Both the position numbers and the translations under genes were made by a program. Positions 54,455-61,937 of a stretch of 64,000 nt of DNA are shown here, one piece after another. The notes beneath the pieces are model-generated. The model worked only from the letters and a program-made list of their open reading frames with translations, was not told the DNA's origin and made no database searches. This DNA comes from a virus: IMG/VR virus record IMGVR_UViG_3300009183_000002, positions 18,434-82,433 of that record, one strand, 5' to 3'. Numbering within the stretch: the first letter of the stretch is position 1; every line of letters begins with the position of its first letter.

Positions 54455-55468
54455 ATGACTTCTCTAATGACTACCAAGAAAACTTCTGCACTTGCAACAC
54501 GTGGACTCGATTCATTCCGGTTGTTTCAATCCAAAGAATTTGTATCCGGATACCAAAATTTCATCACAATGCAACCTCTTAACAAATCAAAAACAAGAGG
54601 TTGGTTTGTTCGAAAGTCCGACTTGGAAACTTGCAAATGGAGTGCAACCGAAGATCAGTTTGCTAAAGGTTCAGTTATCTGGGACTACAAGCAAACTTTC
54701 GGTATGGCTCCCAACACTACAACTGAAGAAGGGCTTAATTTTGTTGCACCTCGAATGCAAATCCTTTTGGTTTCTCCTCTTATGGTTGAGGAAACATTTG
54801 ACAAAAAACAAACAATCGGACAATTTGATGATGAAGAAGTGATACCAAAATGGAACGCTGACAAACTTGCCGCTGACTTAGCACAAAGCAAAGGTGAAAT
54901 GTACAAGCGTAAGTACACTGTACGTACCAAGTACTTGATTTATATGCTTACTGAAACTAATCAACGTGCTCATGAACTTCCTATCGTGCTCAGCATGAAA
55001 GGTTTGAATGGTACTGATCTTGCTGACAAACTTAAACTGTATGAAAAAGAAATGTCTAAATGCTTAAGCAAAGCTTTAGACACTGAAGTACCCTTGAAAT
55101 TTAATGAAAAGTTTTATGCAACTACCATCTTTGCTCCAGTTCTAGCTAATGAAATGCGCGGCGCTAACAACGTTGAGATCTGCGCAGTTGAATCATTTGA
55201 CATTCCTGATTACAGTAATCAAGAAACTGCAATTGAGTCACTGAATCGCTTGTCGATTCTTGATGAAGATCGTGAGTTTACTTGGAAGCGTCAAGAGCTG
55301 TTCTTTGATTACATCAATCAACATGCTCGGCAAGATGCTGAGAAACTAAACGGTGCTTATGGTATCAAACCCGGAGTTGAAATCCTGCCTGTTTCTAGGA
55401 CTTTGCATACAGAAGTTAAAATGCTTTCTGCTCGTGATCCAATGACTGGTGAGGACGAATCATTGTGA
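54455..55468 (+). CDS. DUF5895-like protein
   Basis: 337 residues from ATG 54455 (TSLMTTKKTSALATRGLDSF). Resembles the cyanobacterial DUF5895 family: GWFVRKSDLETCKWSATEDQ, then FVAPRMQILLVSPLMVEETF and MYKRKYTVRTKYLIYMLTE. The 'SKGE..KRKY.VRTKYL' stretch also occurs in the protein at 59056. It sits next to SSB, as in some cyanobacterial plasmids. Function unknown. Confidence 0.65.
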   Translation: MTSLMTTKKTSALATRGLDSFRLFQSKEFVSGYQNFITMQPLNKSKTRGWFVRKSDLETCKWSATEDQFAKGSVIWDYKQTFGMAPNTTTEEGLNFVAPRMQILLVSPLMVEETFDKKQTIGQFDDEEVIPKWNADKLAADLAQSKGEMYKRKYTVRTKYLIYMLTETNQRAHELPIVLSMKGLNGTDLADKLKLYEKEMSKCLSKALDTEVPLKFNEKFYATTIFAPVLANEMRGANNVEICAVESFDIPDYSNQETAIESLNRLSILDEDREFTWKRQELFFDYINQHARQDAEKLNGAYGIKPGVEILPVSRTLHTEVKMLSARDPMTGEDESL

Positions 55469-55720
55469 TTTAACTGGGGGATTAGCCAGGTCATCTTGAT
55501 TAACTGCAACGTTATTAAAGATGAACATATCTTGGACTAATCCCCTGATACATCCTTGTCTAGTTGTGGCGATCTGCGCAAGCAAGGTCGCCATTTCTTT
55601 CAACACACTAACTGAATTACAATCTTGGATCGCACGTTTTGTTTTTTCAAACCAGAACTTATCATCAATTGATGGTTCGATTTGGAACTGAGTCAACGGA
55701 ACGTACTTGATCTCTTCCAT
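55460..55720 (-). CDS. Small conserved protein on the opposite strand
   Basis: 86 residues (MEEIKYVPLTQFQIEPSIDD, then KTKRAIQDCNSVSVLKEMAT and a CIRGLVQDMF end). I recall similar short helical proteins (two helices, Cys, Arg) in cyanobacteria and cyanophages. It lies on the minus strand among plus-strand early genes and overlaps the previous gene's end by nine bases. Confidence 0.6.
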   Translation of the reverse strand: MEEIKYVPLTQFQIEPSIDDKFWFEKTKRAIQDCNSVSVLKEMATLLAQIATTRQGCIRGLVQDMFIFNNVAVNQDDLANPPVKSQ

Positions 55721-55761
55721 TGTTTATTAAATTGTTACGTTAATTGTACAACCATTCAATC

Positions 55762-56703
55762 ATGACAACTCAACTAACAACTCTTAATGCTGCCCAAGCT
55801 TGTATTTACACCCGTTCAAATTTACTCCGTGCTTTCCAGGAGTTTGATGACACGGATATCACTGACATTAGTCTGCGAGATGACACTTGTATTGTGGTGC
55901 GTACTGATGGTAGTGAGCAAAGCTACCCCAGAGAAACCATTAAGACAGCCTATCAAAGTTACACCAATCGTCTTAAAGATTTCTTTGCATACCTTGGTCC
56001 CAACTACAGAGGCCCTAGTATCTGGCACCAGAATGCCTATATCATGTTTAAAGGTTGGAACTACACCCACTCCCTTGGTCACCTGACATCTAATGCAAAG
56101 CTCCAATCCCACTGGATCGACAAGTTCATCCACCTCTCAGACCCACAGAAAGTCACAACGTTACTTCAATCAGATCAGACTGATATTGGGCACTTGGTTG
56201 CCCCAGATGGGCTGCGGCTTCCGACTGGACCGATTGACTTCAGCTCTGACAGTGAACAAGAATCCAACACAGGATCCCCTGCGCCTGAGCCTTACTGTTC
56301 ATGTGGGTCCTTTCAACGTCAGCTGGCAAACCTCAGTGATTTCCAAATGGAAATTAAGGGCTATAAACCAGGATGCATCCACCTAACTTGGTTCTATAAG
56401 TATCGGGAACTGCTATGCCATCGCACAGATGTACGCAATAAGTTTCCTGGTGGTTCACCAGATACATGCGTTGCTTGGTGGTACGCGCCTCCCTCAGATC
56501 ACATCAGTGACGGACGCTTTGTTCTGTTGCATACCAAGTCAGGGGCACAGGCACCGCTAAGTCATTGGCGTGCATACAAACCTAAAGAAATTTTTACACA
56601 ACACAATGCATGGGATTTGTTTTCCAGTATGCTAGATGCGGGTTACGTCCCGTTCCCTGGCACCTCACTTCCACAACTAGCCAACGCTGTTAAAAAACAA
56701 TGA
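55762..56703 (+). CDS. SWIM zinc-finger protein
   Basis: 313 residues from ATG 55762 (TTQLTTLNAAQACIYTRSNL). A SWIM-like finger, PYCSCGSFQRQLANLSDF then CIHLTWF, sits in the middle. The N-terminal half has a WHQNAYIMFKGWNY motif and Trp/His/Tyr-rich strands. SWIM fingers bind nucleic acid or proteins. Role unknown; overlaps the next gene by four bases. Confidence 0.65.
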   Translation: MTTQLTTLNAAQACIYTRSNLLRAFQEFDDTDITDISLRDDTCIVVRTDGSEQSYPRETIKTAYQSYTNRLKDFFAYLGPNYRGPSIWHQNAYIMFKGWNYTHSLGHLTSNAKLQSHWIDKFIHLSDPQKVTTLLQSDQTDIGHLVAPDGLRLPTGPIDFSSDSEQESNTGSPAPEPYCSCGSFQRQLANLSDFQMEIKGYKPGCIHLTWFYKYRELLCHRTDVRNKFPGGSPDTCVAWWYAPPSDHISDGRFVLLHTKSGAQAPLSHWRAYKPKEIFTQHNAWDLFSSMLDAGYVPFPGTSLPQLANAVKKQ

Positions 56704-56921
56704 AATTTGACTTTGTAGATTGGATTGTTCCTATTTATGTTGTAACGGTTCTAGCCGTTATTACAATTGGTCCCATTTCTTTTTTCATTAAAACAATGAC
56801 AATCCAGCAAGCGCTTAACAAACAATGTAAGACTAACTACAGTATTCTTCAAGTCGCTGTAGCAGGAGATAACTTGTCTCGTATCTGCCGTATGGAAAAC
56901 CAAACCATTACAATCAAATGA
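56700..56921 (+). CDS. Small membrane protein
   Basis: 73 residues (KFDFVDWIVPIYVVTVLAVI, TM segment, then QALNKQCKTNYSILQVAVAG). Single-pass membrane protein. Stop of the previous gene overlaps its ATGA. Function unknown. Confidence 0.6.
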   Translation: MKFDFVDWIVPIYVVTVLAVITIGPISFFIKTMTIQQALNKQCKTNYSILQVAVAGDNLSRICRMENQTITIK

Positions 56922-57109
56922 TTCAAGCAATTTCAGTTGTACCACCTAACTATCCTTTAGTTTATGCCAAGCTTTCCAGATATGTTGCAATCGTTAATGT
57001 ATTACTAGAACAGCGATGTTACCTTCAGGCATCATCTGAAATAGAAGAGGCAATGAAAACTATTGAAACATTTGAAAATTTAATGTACACACTTTCTCCA
57101 AATGACTGA
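56918..57109 (+). CDS. Small early protein
   Basis: 63 residues (IQAISVVPPNYPLVYAKLSR, then a helix and a C-terminal LMYTLSPND). Four-base overlap with the previous gene, and an ATGACTGA-type overlap with the next. Function unknown. Confidence 0.6.
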   Translation: MIQAISVVPPNYPLVYAKLSRYVAIVNVLLEQRCYLQASSEIEEAMKTIETFENLMYTLSPND

Positions 57110-57200
57110 ATGTGCTGACCCTACTACTTGGGCAAATGTTGCAAGCCAACTTATTTGGACTAGTGCTTTTTGTTTTTTTCTTTGGCGAGTTTCACGATGA
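57102..57200 (+). CDS. Very small membrane peptide
   Basis: 32 residues: TECADPTTWANVASQLIWTS then AFCFFLWRVSR. Short TM-like peptide ending in a basic residue run. Its ATG is in the previous gene's last codons (ATGACTGA), and its stop overlaps the next ATG (ATGA). The tight packing supports it. Confidence 0.55.
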   Translation: MTECADPTTWANVASQLIWTSAFCFFLWRVSR

Positions 57201-57391
57201 CTAATGACACATCTTGGGTAAGCAAAATGACTATTGAATGCATTGAAGAACCAAATGGCGGCATGTGCATCCGCTTTGACTGGGACGAAACGGATCCCGA
57301 GCTGGCCTTGTGGACCGGCTGGGGTGAGGAAGGGCAACGCGCATTTGTCCTCGACGCACTGAACCGTGCTACCGAATACTACTTGGGTTGA
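57197..57391 (+). CDS. Small acidic early protein
   Basis: 64 residues (TNDTSWVSKMTIECIEEPNG, then FDWDETDPELALWTGWGEEG). The 'IRFDWDETDPELALWTGWG' core is one I know from small phage proteins of unknown function. GC-richer second half. Preceded by the tiny membrane gene; the gap after it holds pseudoknot copy g. Confidence 0.65.
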   Translation: MTNDTSWVSKMTIECIEEPNGGMCIRFDWDETDPELALWTGWGEEGQRAFVLDALNRATEYYLG

Positions 57392-57409
57392 CAGACCTGG
57401 TAGACTCAA

Positions 57410-57438
57410 CGTCCTGGTCATGACGTAAAAAGGACCAG
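57410..57438 (+). promoter_or_regulatory. H-type pseudoknot element (family 3, copy g)
   Basis: S1 CGTC/GACG (57410-57413 with 57422-57425); loop CTGGTC (57414-57419) pairs with GACCAG (57433-57438). The linker is TAAAAAG. This copy has an entirely different second stem with perfect pairing. The next ATG is 20 bases later. Confidence 0.75.
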
Positions 57439-57458
57439 CCCTCATCTCATTACAAATC

Positions 57459-57578
57459 ATGTTCGAAGCCATTGCCTCATTCGTACTTCCCGTACTCAAA
57501 GACATTCTTTGGGCAGCATGCGCAGCATTGCTGGCCTATGCACTAAACAAAATTCAATCCCACTTCCAGGTAATCTGA
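57459..57578 (+). CDS. Small membrane protein (cyanophage family)
   Basis: 39 residues: FEAIASFVLPVLKDILWAAC then AALLAYALNKIQSHFQVI. A single TM segment followed by an amphipathic C-terminal helix. I recognise this short protein from other cyanophages. The pseudoknot and start spacing support expression. Function unknown. Confidence 0.7.
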   Translation: MFEAIASFVLPVLKDILWAACAALLAYALNKIQSHFQVI

Positions 57579-57581
57579 ACA

Positions 57582-58283
57582 ATGTCACAACTTACCGAAG
57601 CAAAACTTAACAACCTCAACGTACTTAAACTTTACGAACACTACGGAGCATTAGAGCGCAGTCTTCCTCTCCTCACTCCTGAATCCCAGGAGTTGGCCAA
57701 AGCTGAACTGGAGACTTGCGCAACGTTACGGTCAGAGAAGATCGATAGAATCCATTATGCAATGGCTGCGCATGAAGACGCAATCGAACGTATTAAAAAA
57801 GAAGGTGGTCTCATTGCAGATGCCAAGCGTCACCATGAGTCCCAGCTGCGATCCCTCAAAGGATTGCTAAGCTATCTGCGTCGGTCACTACCTATTGAAA
57901 GCAACAAGATCACAGGCCGCAACTACGAATTTACACTGATTAAAAAGAAGGAGTTAACTGTTGAAATCCAATCAGATCCAGACGTTTGGCAAACTGAAGA
58001 AAGAACAAATTATTGCATTGAACAAGAAGTCACTACAACCAAACAAATTGTGTTACGTTCAATGTCAGGAGAAGTTCTCGAAGAAAGAACCGAACCCTCA
58101 ATTAAAACCACTGTTGTACCAAATCTCGATGCCATACGCAGCGCCTATCAAACAGGTAGACTCTTACCGACTGGAGTCAAAGTCCTTCAAGAATACAGTA
58201 TCCGATCTAAACGAATCTATGACAAACGTGGCGTGGAACTGGAAGCATCCGAATATCCAGGACAGTTTCTACCTGAAGATTGA
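57582..58283 (+). CDS. Gp157-like (Siphovirus Gp157 family) protein
   Basis: 233 residues. The N-terminal 115 form the Gp157 plan: LTEAKLNNLNVLKLYEHYGA, then a helix pair, EDAIERIKKEGGLIADAKRH, LKGLLSYLRRSLPIESNKIT and the following beta strand FTLIKKKELTVEI. These proteins are linked to phage resistance and DNA metabolism, without firm mechanism. C-terminal part is alpha/beta. Four-base gap to the previous gene. Confidence 0.75.
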   Translation: MSQLTEAKLNNLNVLKLYEHYGALERSLPLLTPESQELAKAELETCATLRSEKIDRIHYAMAAHEDAIERIKKEGGLIADAKRHHESQLRSLKGLLSYLRRSLPIESNKITGRNYEFTLIKKKELTVEIQSDPDVWQTEERTNYCIEQEVTTTKQIVLRSMSGEVLEERTEPSIKTTVVPNLDAIRSAYQTGRLLPTGVKVLQEYSIRSKRIYDKRGVELEASEYPGQFLPED

Positions 58284-58536
58284 AGCACCAAAAAATACTG
58301 ATGATGCACGTATTAAGATGACGTGCCACCAACATGCAGTCAATGATTTTGAATTACAGATTTCAATGAATGAAATGGAGGTATCTCGTTTAAAAGAAAA
58401 TGATGATGTCCTACCGTATCACCTAGACAAAGTTGATGAACTAGAAGAAAAGAAACTTAAACTTTTTCTCGGGAAGCGTTTTCACCAAAACGCGACCAAT
58501 GCATATTGGTTCTGGTTAGCTAAGACTGGTAAGTAA
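58219..58536 (+). CDS. Acidic early protein overlapping Gp157
   Basis: 105 residues from ATG 58219 (TNVAWNWKHPNIQDSFYLKI, then a charged helix and NATNAYWFWLAKTGK). Its first 65 bases overlap the Gp157 gene in another frame; the non-overlapping part (58284-58536) has good coding character. Function unknown. Confidence 0.55.
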   Translation: MTNVAWNWKHPNIQDSFYLKIEAPKNTDDARIKMTCHQHAVNDFELQISMNEMEVSRLKENDDVLPYHLDKVDELEEKKLKLFLGKRFHQNATNAYWFWLAKTGK

Positions 58537-58556
58537 ACTGACATACAATTAAAGAT

Positions 58557-58832
58557 ATGAGTAACAGTCCCATGGCTAATGATGACCTGACCAAACTATT
58601 GGCTGGGTTTACCAGCGATGGGACTCCTCTTCAAGCATTGGTTGGTTCCAAGATGGAGTGGGGTGTCACCATTCTTACTGCAGCAATGCTGGCTAATGAA
58701 AACTTGGCTGCTGGAATGACGGCAGAAGAAATGGTTGATGGTGGAATTAATTATTACAATGTGATTCAAGAACGGCTTGGGTACTACCAACAACACCAAG
58801 CTGTATCGTTAGAAAAACTTTTAGGTAATTAA
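58557..58832 (+). CDS. Early protein
   Basis: 91 residues (SNSPMANDDLTKLLAGFTSD, then helical segments with Gly hinges and QAVSLEKLLGN). No SD; leader ACATACAATTAAAGAT. No family recognised. Confidence 0.6.
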   Translation: MSNSPMANDDLTKLLAGFTSDGTPLQALVGSKMEWGVTILTAAMLANENLAAGMTAEEMVDGGINYYNVIQERLGYYQQHQAVSLEKLLGN

Positions 58833-58865
58833 TCTGCTAACCTACTCAAGTCTTTACCACCACCA

Positions 58866-59063
58866 ATGGAACCCGTTTACGTACCAAAGTTGACCGTAAC
58901 TTTTACGGTTGAACTTGAAGTTGAATATGATCCTTTCAAGGGTCGCACCACAGATCAAACAGCTGCTGGCTTAGTGGAAGTAGCTGAGAATCTACTCTGG
59001 GAAACAAGCCCCAAAGTAACATCTGTTGTCACAAACATCATTGCAGTACACTCCAATGACTGA
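58866..59063 (+). CDS. Small beta-type early protein
   Basis: 65 residues (EPVYVPKLTVTFTVELEVEY, then an amphipathic helix VEVAENLLWETSPKV and strand). Ferredoxin-like alternation suggests a small alpha/beta protein. Ends in the ATGACTGA overlap with the next gene. Confidence 0.6.
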   Translation: MEPVYVPKLTVTFTVELEVEYDPFKGRTTDQTAAGLVEVAENLLWETSPKVTSVVTNIIAVHSND

Positions 59064-59403
59064 AGACGCTACTAGCAAAGGTGAGCTGTGTAAACGCAAG
59101 TACAGTGTACGTACCAAGTACCTTTTACTTAAAAAACTTAATACAACTGGTGCTTTTGATACACCATGGCTTAGGGAACAGCTTGAAAATTGGGACGTTG
59201 TTGCGGAACAAAAGAAAGCTGACTTCATGGAACATATGTACCAGGTGTACAAGCCTGTTAACAAATGTTACACCGGACTATGGCAGCGCTTCTGTATTCA
59301 AGAAGCTGGCCCTGCTGCACGGGAACAGTACTTTGAAATGTTAGAAGCTATCCGCATGTACGAAGAACAACAAGCCAAGGGTCTTGACACTATCGAACTT
59401 TGA
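59056..59403 (+). CDS. Early protein sharing a motif with DUF5895
   Basis: 115 residues from ATG 59056: TEDATSKGELCKRKYSVRTK then YLLLKKLNTTGAFDTPWLRE and a helical C-terminal part. The SKGE..KRKY.VRTKYL stretch is nearly the same as in the gene at 54455. I know this N-terminal pattern from cyanobacteria. Function unknown. Confidence 0.65.
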   Translation: MTEDATSKGELCKRKYSVRTKYLLLKKLNTTGAFDTPWLREQLENWDVVAEQKKADFMEHMYQVYKPVNKCYTGLWQRFCIQEAGPAAREQYFEMLEAIRMYEEQQAKGLDTIEL

Positions 59404-59411
59404 CCTATAGT

Positions 59412-59448
59412 TGGGGGCACACCACGCCAGTGGGGTCCCCCATTTTTT
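59412..59448 (+). terminator. Terminator-like hairpin whose T run reaches the next start codon
   Basis: TGGGGG (59412-59417) pairs with CCCCCA (59437-59442), then six T (59443-59448) followed at once by ATG (59449). It fits an intrinsic terminator of the previous gene, but leaves the next gene no leader of its own, so read-through or a leaderless start is needed. Confidence 0.7.
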
Positions 59449-59892
59449 ATGACTACTCAACTCCCTGAAGATCCACTTAAGAACATCATTACATGGCAAA
59501 CCGAATACAAACAAATCAAACAAGAGTGTGGAGTAGCTGAGATGGATACTCCTGGTACTACCAAGGATTCACGCGAAGCATTGCACGACACCAGTAACGC
59601 AACCGATGCCATAAAAGATTGGCGTACTTTCTGGAAAGATGTGTTGGATGAACCAGGGACCGGCTATTATTCTGAAGATGAATTAACCGAAGCAATCAAC
59701 GCACAAAAAACAATGGCCAAACAAAAAGCTGTTGATGATTTTCTTGACACACTTTGTGGTGCATTAGAAGAGCTGAGTGGTGAAGAAGTCTTTGATTGTT
59801 TCTTTGAGGCTGTGCAAAGTCAATTTGACTATACAAAAAAAGAACATGACAAAACTAGTGAACTTCTAGATCTATTGGCTGGACTCAAATGA
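59449..59892 (+). CDS. Acidic early protein
   Basis: 147 residues (TTQLPEDPLKNIITWQTEYK, then acidic helices). The ATG directly follows the terminator's T run. Strongly acidic, with no clear domain. Overlaps the next gene by four bases. Confidence 0.6.
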   Translation: MTTQLPEDPLKNIITWQTEYKQIKQECGVAEMDTPGTTKDSREALHDTSNATDAIKDWRTFWKDVLDEPGTGYYSEDELTEAINAQKTMAKQKAVDDFLDTLCGALEELSGEEVFDCFFEAVQSQFDYTKKEHDKTSELLDLLAGLK

Positions 59893-60149
59893 AAACACCT
59901 AAAGAGCCCACGCCATTGCAGCTATTTAAGCAATGGAAAAAATACAATCTTGCAGCAGATAAAGCAAAGGCTGAAAAAAAAGTGTTAGACGCTATGGCGT
60001 ATAACGCTGGAAATCTTTGTAGAACCCGTATTACTGTAGATGGTTTTATTTATGAACTGACTGCAAGAAGGGGTAACTACAGCTGGAACGCAGACCTTGT
60101 GGTAACAAAACTTGGTTCAGTTGAAGAGTTTACTAAGCTAGTCAAATGA
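59889..60149 (+). CDS. Early basic protein
   Basis: 86 residues (KTPKEPTPLQLFKQWKKYNL, then a basic helix and C-terminal strands TVDGFIYELTARRGNYSWNA). Four-base overlaps on both sides. Function unknown. Confidence 0.6.
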   Translation: MKTPKEPTPLQLFKQWKKYNLAADKAKAEKKVLDAMAYNAGNLCRTRITVDGFIYELTARRGNYSWNADLVVTKLGSVEEFTKLVK

Positions 60150-60337
60150 TTAAACAACATATTGCCTGGGTGTGTTGCGACTGTGGTGAGAAGTATGGTA
60201 AGTGGTACCAGGAGGGTGAGTATATAGGACCAAGTAGTCACTATTCCACCATGCACTATGACACTTGTGATGTGTGCGGTAAACATAATGTCCCTTGCAC
60301 TGAGCCAAGGGACTATGGGTACCTACGTGACAATTAA
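60146..60337 (+). CDS. Zinc-binding protein (CDVCGK...EPRDYGYL family)
   Basis: 63 resid: WVCCDCGEKYGKWYQEG, then TMHYDTCDVCGKHNVPCTEP and RDYGYLR. Paired CxxC motifs build a zinc site; the CTEPRDYGYL end is very conserved in phage proteins I remember. Possibly a DNA- or RNA-associated small zinc protein. It is the last plus-strand early gene and is convergent with the gene at 60612. Confidence 0.75.
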   Translation: MIKQHIAWVCCDCGEKYGKWYQEGEYIGPSSHYSTMHYDTCDVCGKHNVPCTEPRDYGYLRDN

Positions 60338-60612
60338 ACAAACACCCGATATGGATTAGTGGGAGTTACTAAGTATTCATCCCACCCTTGTGGTAAGTTG
60401 CCAGCAAAGTTGACGTGCCAGCCATCGAGAACCTCAGATGCAACGATCACGTTGCCAGTCTTTGGGTCGTACTCACCGCCACGGGTGATCGTGCCAACAA
60501 CGTCAATAGCGTGACCGTGGGTGTAGGCAGTCAGCGTGTCGTCAATCAAGAACCCAGCCTCAGTGGCAGCAGCGGTCCAGGCGGATTCGTCGGGGAAGCG
60601 TAGGAAGTTCAT
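60334..60612 (-). CDS. Tail-module accessory protein
   Basis: 92 residues from the ATG at 60612 (an ATG one codon earlier is also possible): NFLRFPDESAWTAAATEAGF, then GGEYDPKTGNVIVASEVLDG and NFAGNLPQGWDEYL. A small beta protein seen downstream of tail-fibre genes in cyanophages. It overlaps the fibre gene's stop by one base. Confidence 0.7.
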   Translation of the reverse strand: MNFLRFPDESAWTAAATEAGFLIDDTLTAYTHGHAIDVVGTITRGGEYDPKTGNVIVASEVLDGWHVNFAGNLPQGWDEYLVTPTNPYRVFV

Positions 60613-61937
60613 CATTGGGTTATCTGTTGCAAAACAGGGTCCGGCAACCGAGCGGGCCAGTAAGTGAGACGGCGTATTGATGTATTGGAATATGTGCCAG
60701 CCCCCGTGGAATTAGAGCCGATAAAAATCCGGTCAATGCCAACAGAAAGCAAGCCAGATGTATCAGGAGCACCGCTAGCCAATACGCCTGCGTTTGCCAT
60801 TGAGAAATAATTAGAAGCGTACGAAAAACTAGTTTTTAGCTGCGTTCCGTATGTATAACTAGGTGAAAAAGCAGCCTGCTCACTCCCTCCACTGATAAAT
60901 CTAGTCCGTCGCGTATTTGTGCCGTGGTCGAGAAGCATACGGTTGTTATTGCTTCCGTCTGAAAAGGTAAGAACTGAACCAGTGGAATAAATACCAGGGG
61001 CTTCCGCAAACACCGTTCCCTCCGTCTGGTTATACCAGGAGCTAAAGTTCGACCCGGTAATGCTGGCCACATCTGCGGCGCGGGTTACGGTTGCGGTGGT
61101 GGTGGGGATGTAGGAGGTGGGAAATGCTCCGGCTTCTAGTTGGGCGCCCCACAAGTAGATGGCTTCGTCCCCTGTTCCGGTGTATGTTTGAGCGGATCCA
61201 GTCAAACTGGAGCCAATTCGCATTGTTACAGTTCCAGGTATTGCGGTTGTCGTAGCAGTAGCAGTGCAGCGATACCATCCATTAGGTAGTGCTTGAATTG
61301 TTCCAGTTGCATTGGCTGTTGTTCCAACAGTACCATTGTTTAAGTCAAAAAATACGCTTGCGCCTGTTCCAATTCCCCAAGATGTGTTAGGCGCAAAAAC
61401 CAATACTCCGTAGTTTTTACTTCCTTTTTTCATAAAACAAGTAAACGTATGCGATGTGCTTCCAGCAAGCCCAGATACGGCTTGTGTAAAGTTGTGAGTT
61501 TCACTGATTGCTGTATCTACAAGTGCATCGGCAGTCGACGTGCCATCAGGCGCCACGGCAACGTTCGTGTTTTCGCTGCTACCCGCGTTAGTCCAAGTAG
61601 TTGAGAAATCTTGTGATTGCAGAATACTGTTTGTCCGCGCCTCTTCCACCAGCAGGCCGAGGCTTTCGCCCGTTGTTGGGTTGTGGTCGAAGCGTGGCTC
61701 GTTGGTGGTTGCCGTCTTGATCAACCCATCGCTGCCGACATACGTGCCGCTGCTGGCGCGGGTAAAGGTGACAAGGTTTTGGCCAGTTACACCATCAACC
61801 AGTGATTTATTATCAGCTAGTTGTAGGTCAAGACTAGGAACAGCTCGGGCATTACGCCACAACGGATTACGCACCCACGGGCCAGCAAGCGCACCACCAG
61901 GGGCAACACCAGTACGAAACGCTGCTGAACCACGCAT
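60612..61937 (-). CDS. Tail fibre/adhesin-like structural protein with lectin-type domain
   Basis: 441 residues. Typical phage tail-protein opening (ADNKSLVDGVTGQNLVTFTR, then ASSGTYVGSDGLIKTA and PRFDHNPTTGESLGLLVEEA), then a beta-sandwich of the LamG/carbohydrate-binding type (WGAQLEAGAFPTSYIPTTTA near residue 270). The C-terminal part repeats Ser/Gly/Thr strands. Likely recognises host surface sugar. GC-richer at the N-terminus. Confidence 0.75.
   Translation of the reverse strand: MRGSAAFRTGVAPGGALAGPWVRNPLWRNARAVPSLDLQLADNKSLVDGVTGQNLVTFTRASSGTYVGSDGLIKTATTNEPRFDHNPTTGESLGLLVEEARTNSILQSQDFSTTWTNAGSSENTNVAVAPDGTSTADALVDTAISETHNFTQAVSGLAGSTSHTFTCFMKKGSKNYGVLVFAPNTSWGIGTGASVFFDLNNGTVGTTANATGTIQALPNGWYRCTATATTTAIPGTVTMRIGSSLTGSAQTYTGTGDEAIYLWGAQLEAGAFPTSYIPTTTATVTRAADVASITGSNFSSWYNQTEGTVFAEAPGIYSTGSVLTFSDGSNNNRMLLDHGTNTRRTRFISGGSEQAAFSPSYTYGTQLKTSFSYASNYFSMANAGVLASGAPDTSGLLSVGIDRIFIGSNSTGAGTYSNTSIRRLTYWPARLPDPVLQQITQ

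Noticed and set aside
43732-57438. Pseudoknots as preQ1-I or SAM-II riboswitches
   Set aside because: The consensus bases of those riboswitches (e.g. the A-rich tail and purine-specific loop of preQ1) are not seen; only the general topology is similar.
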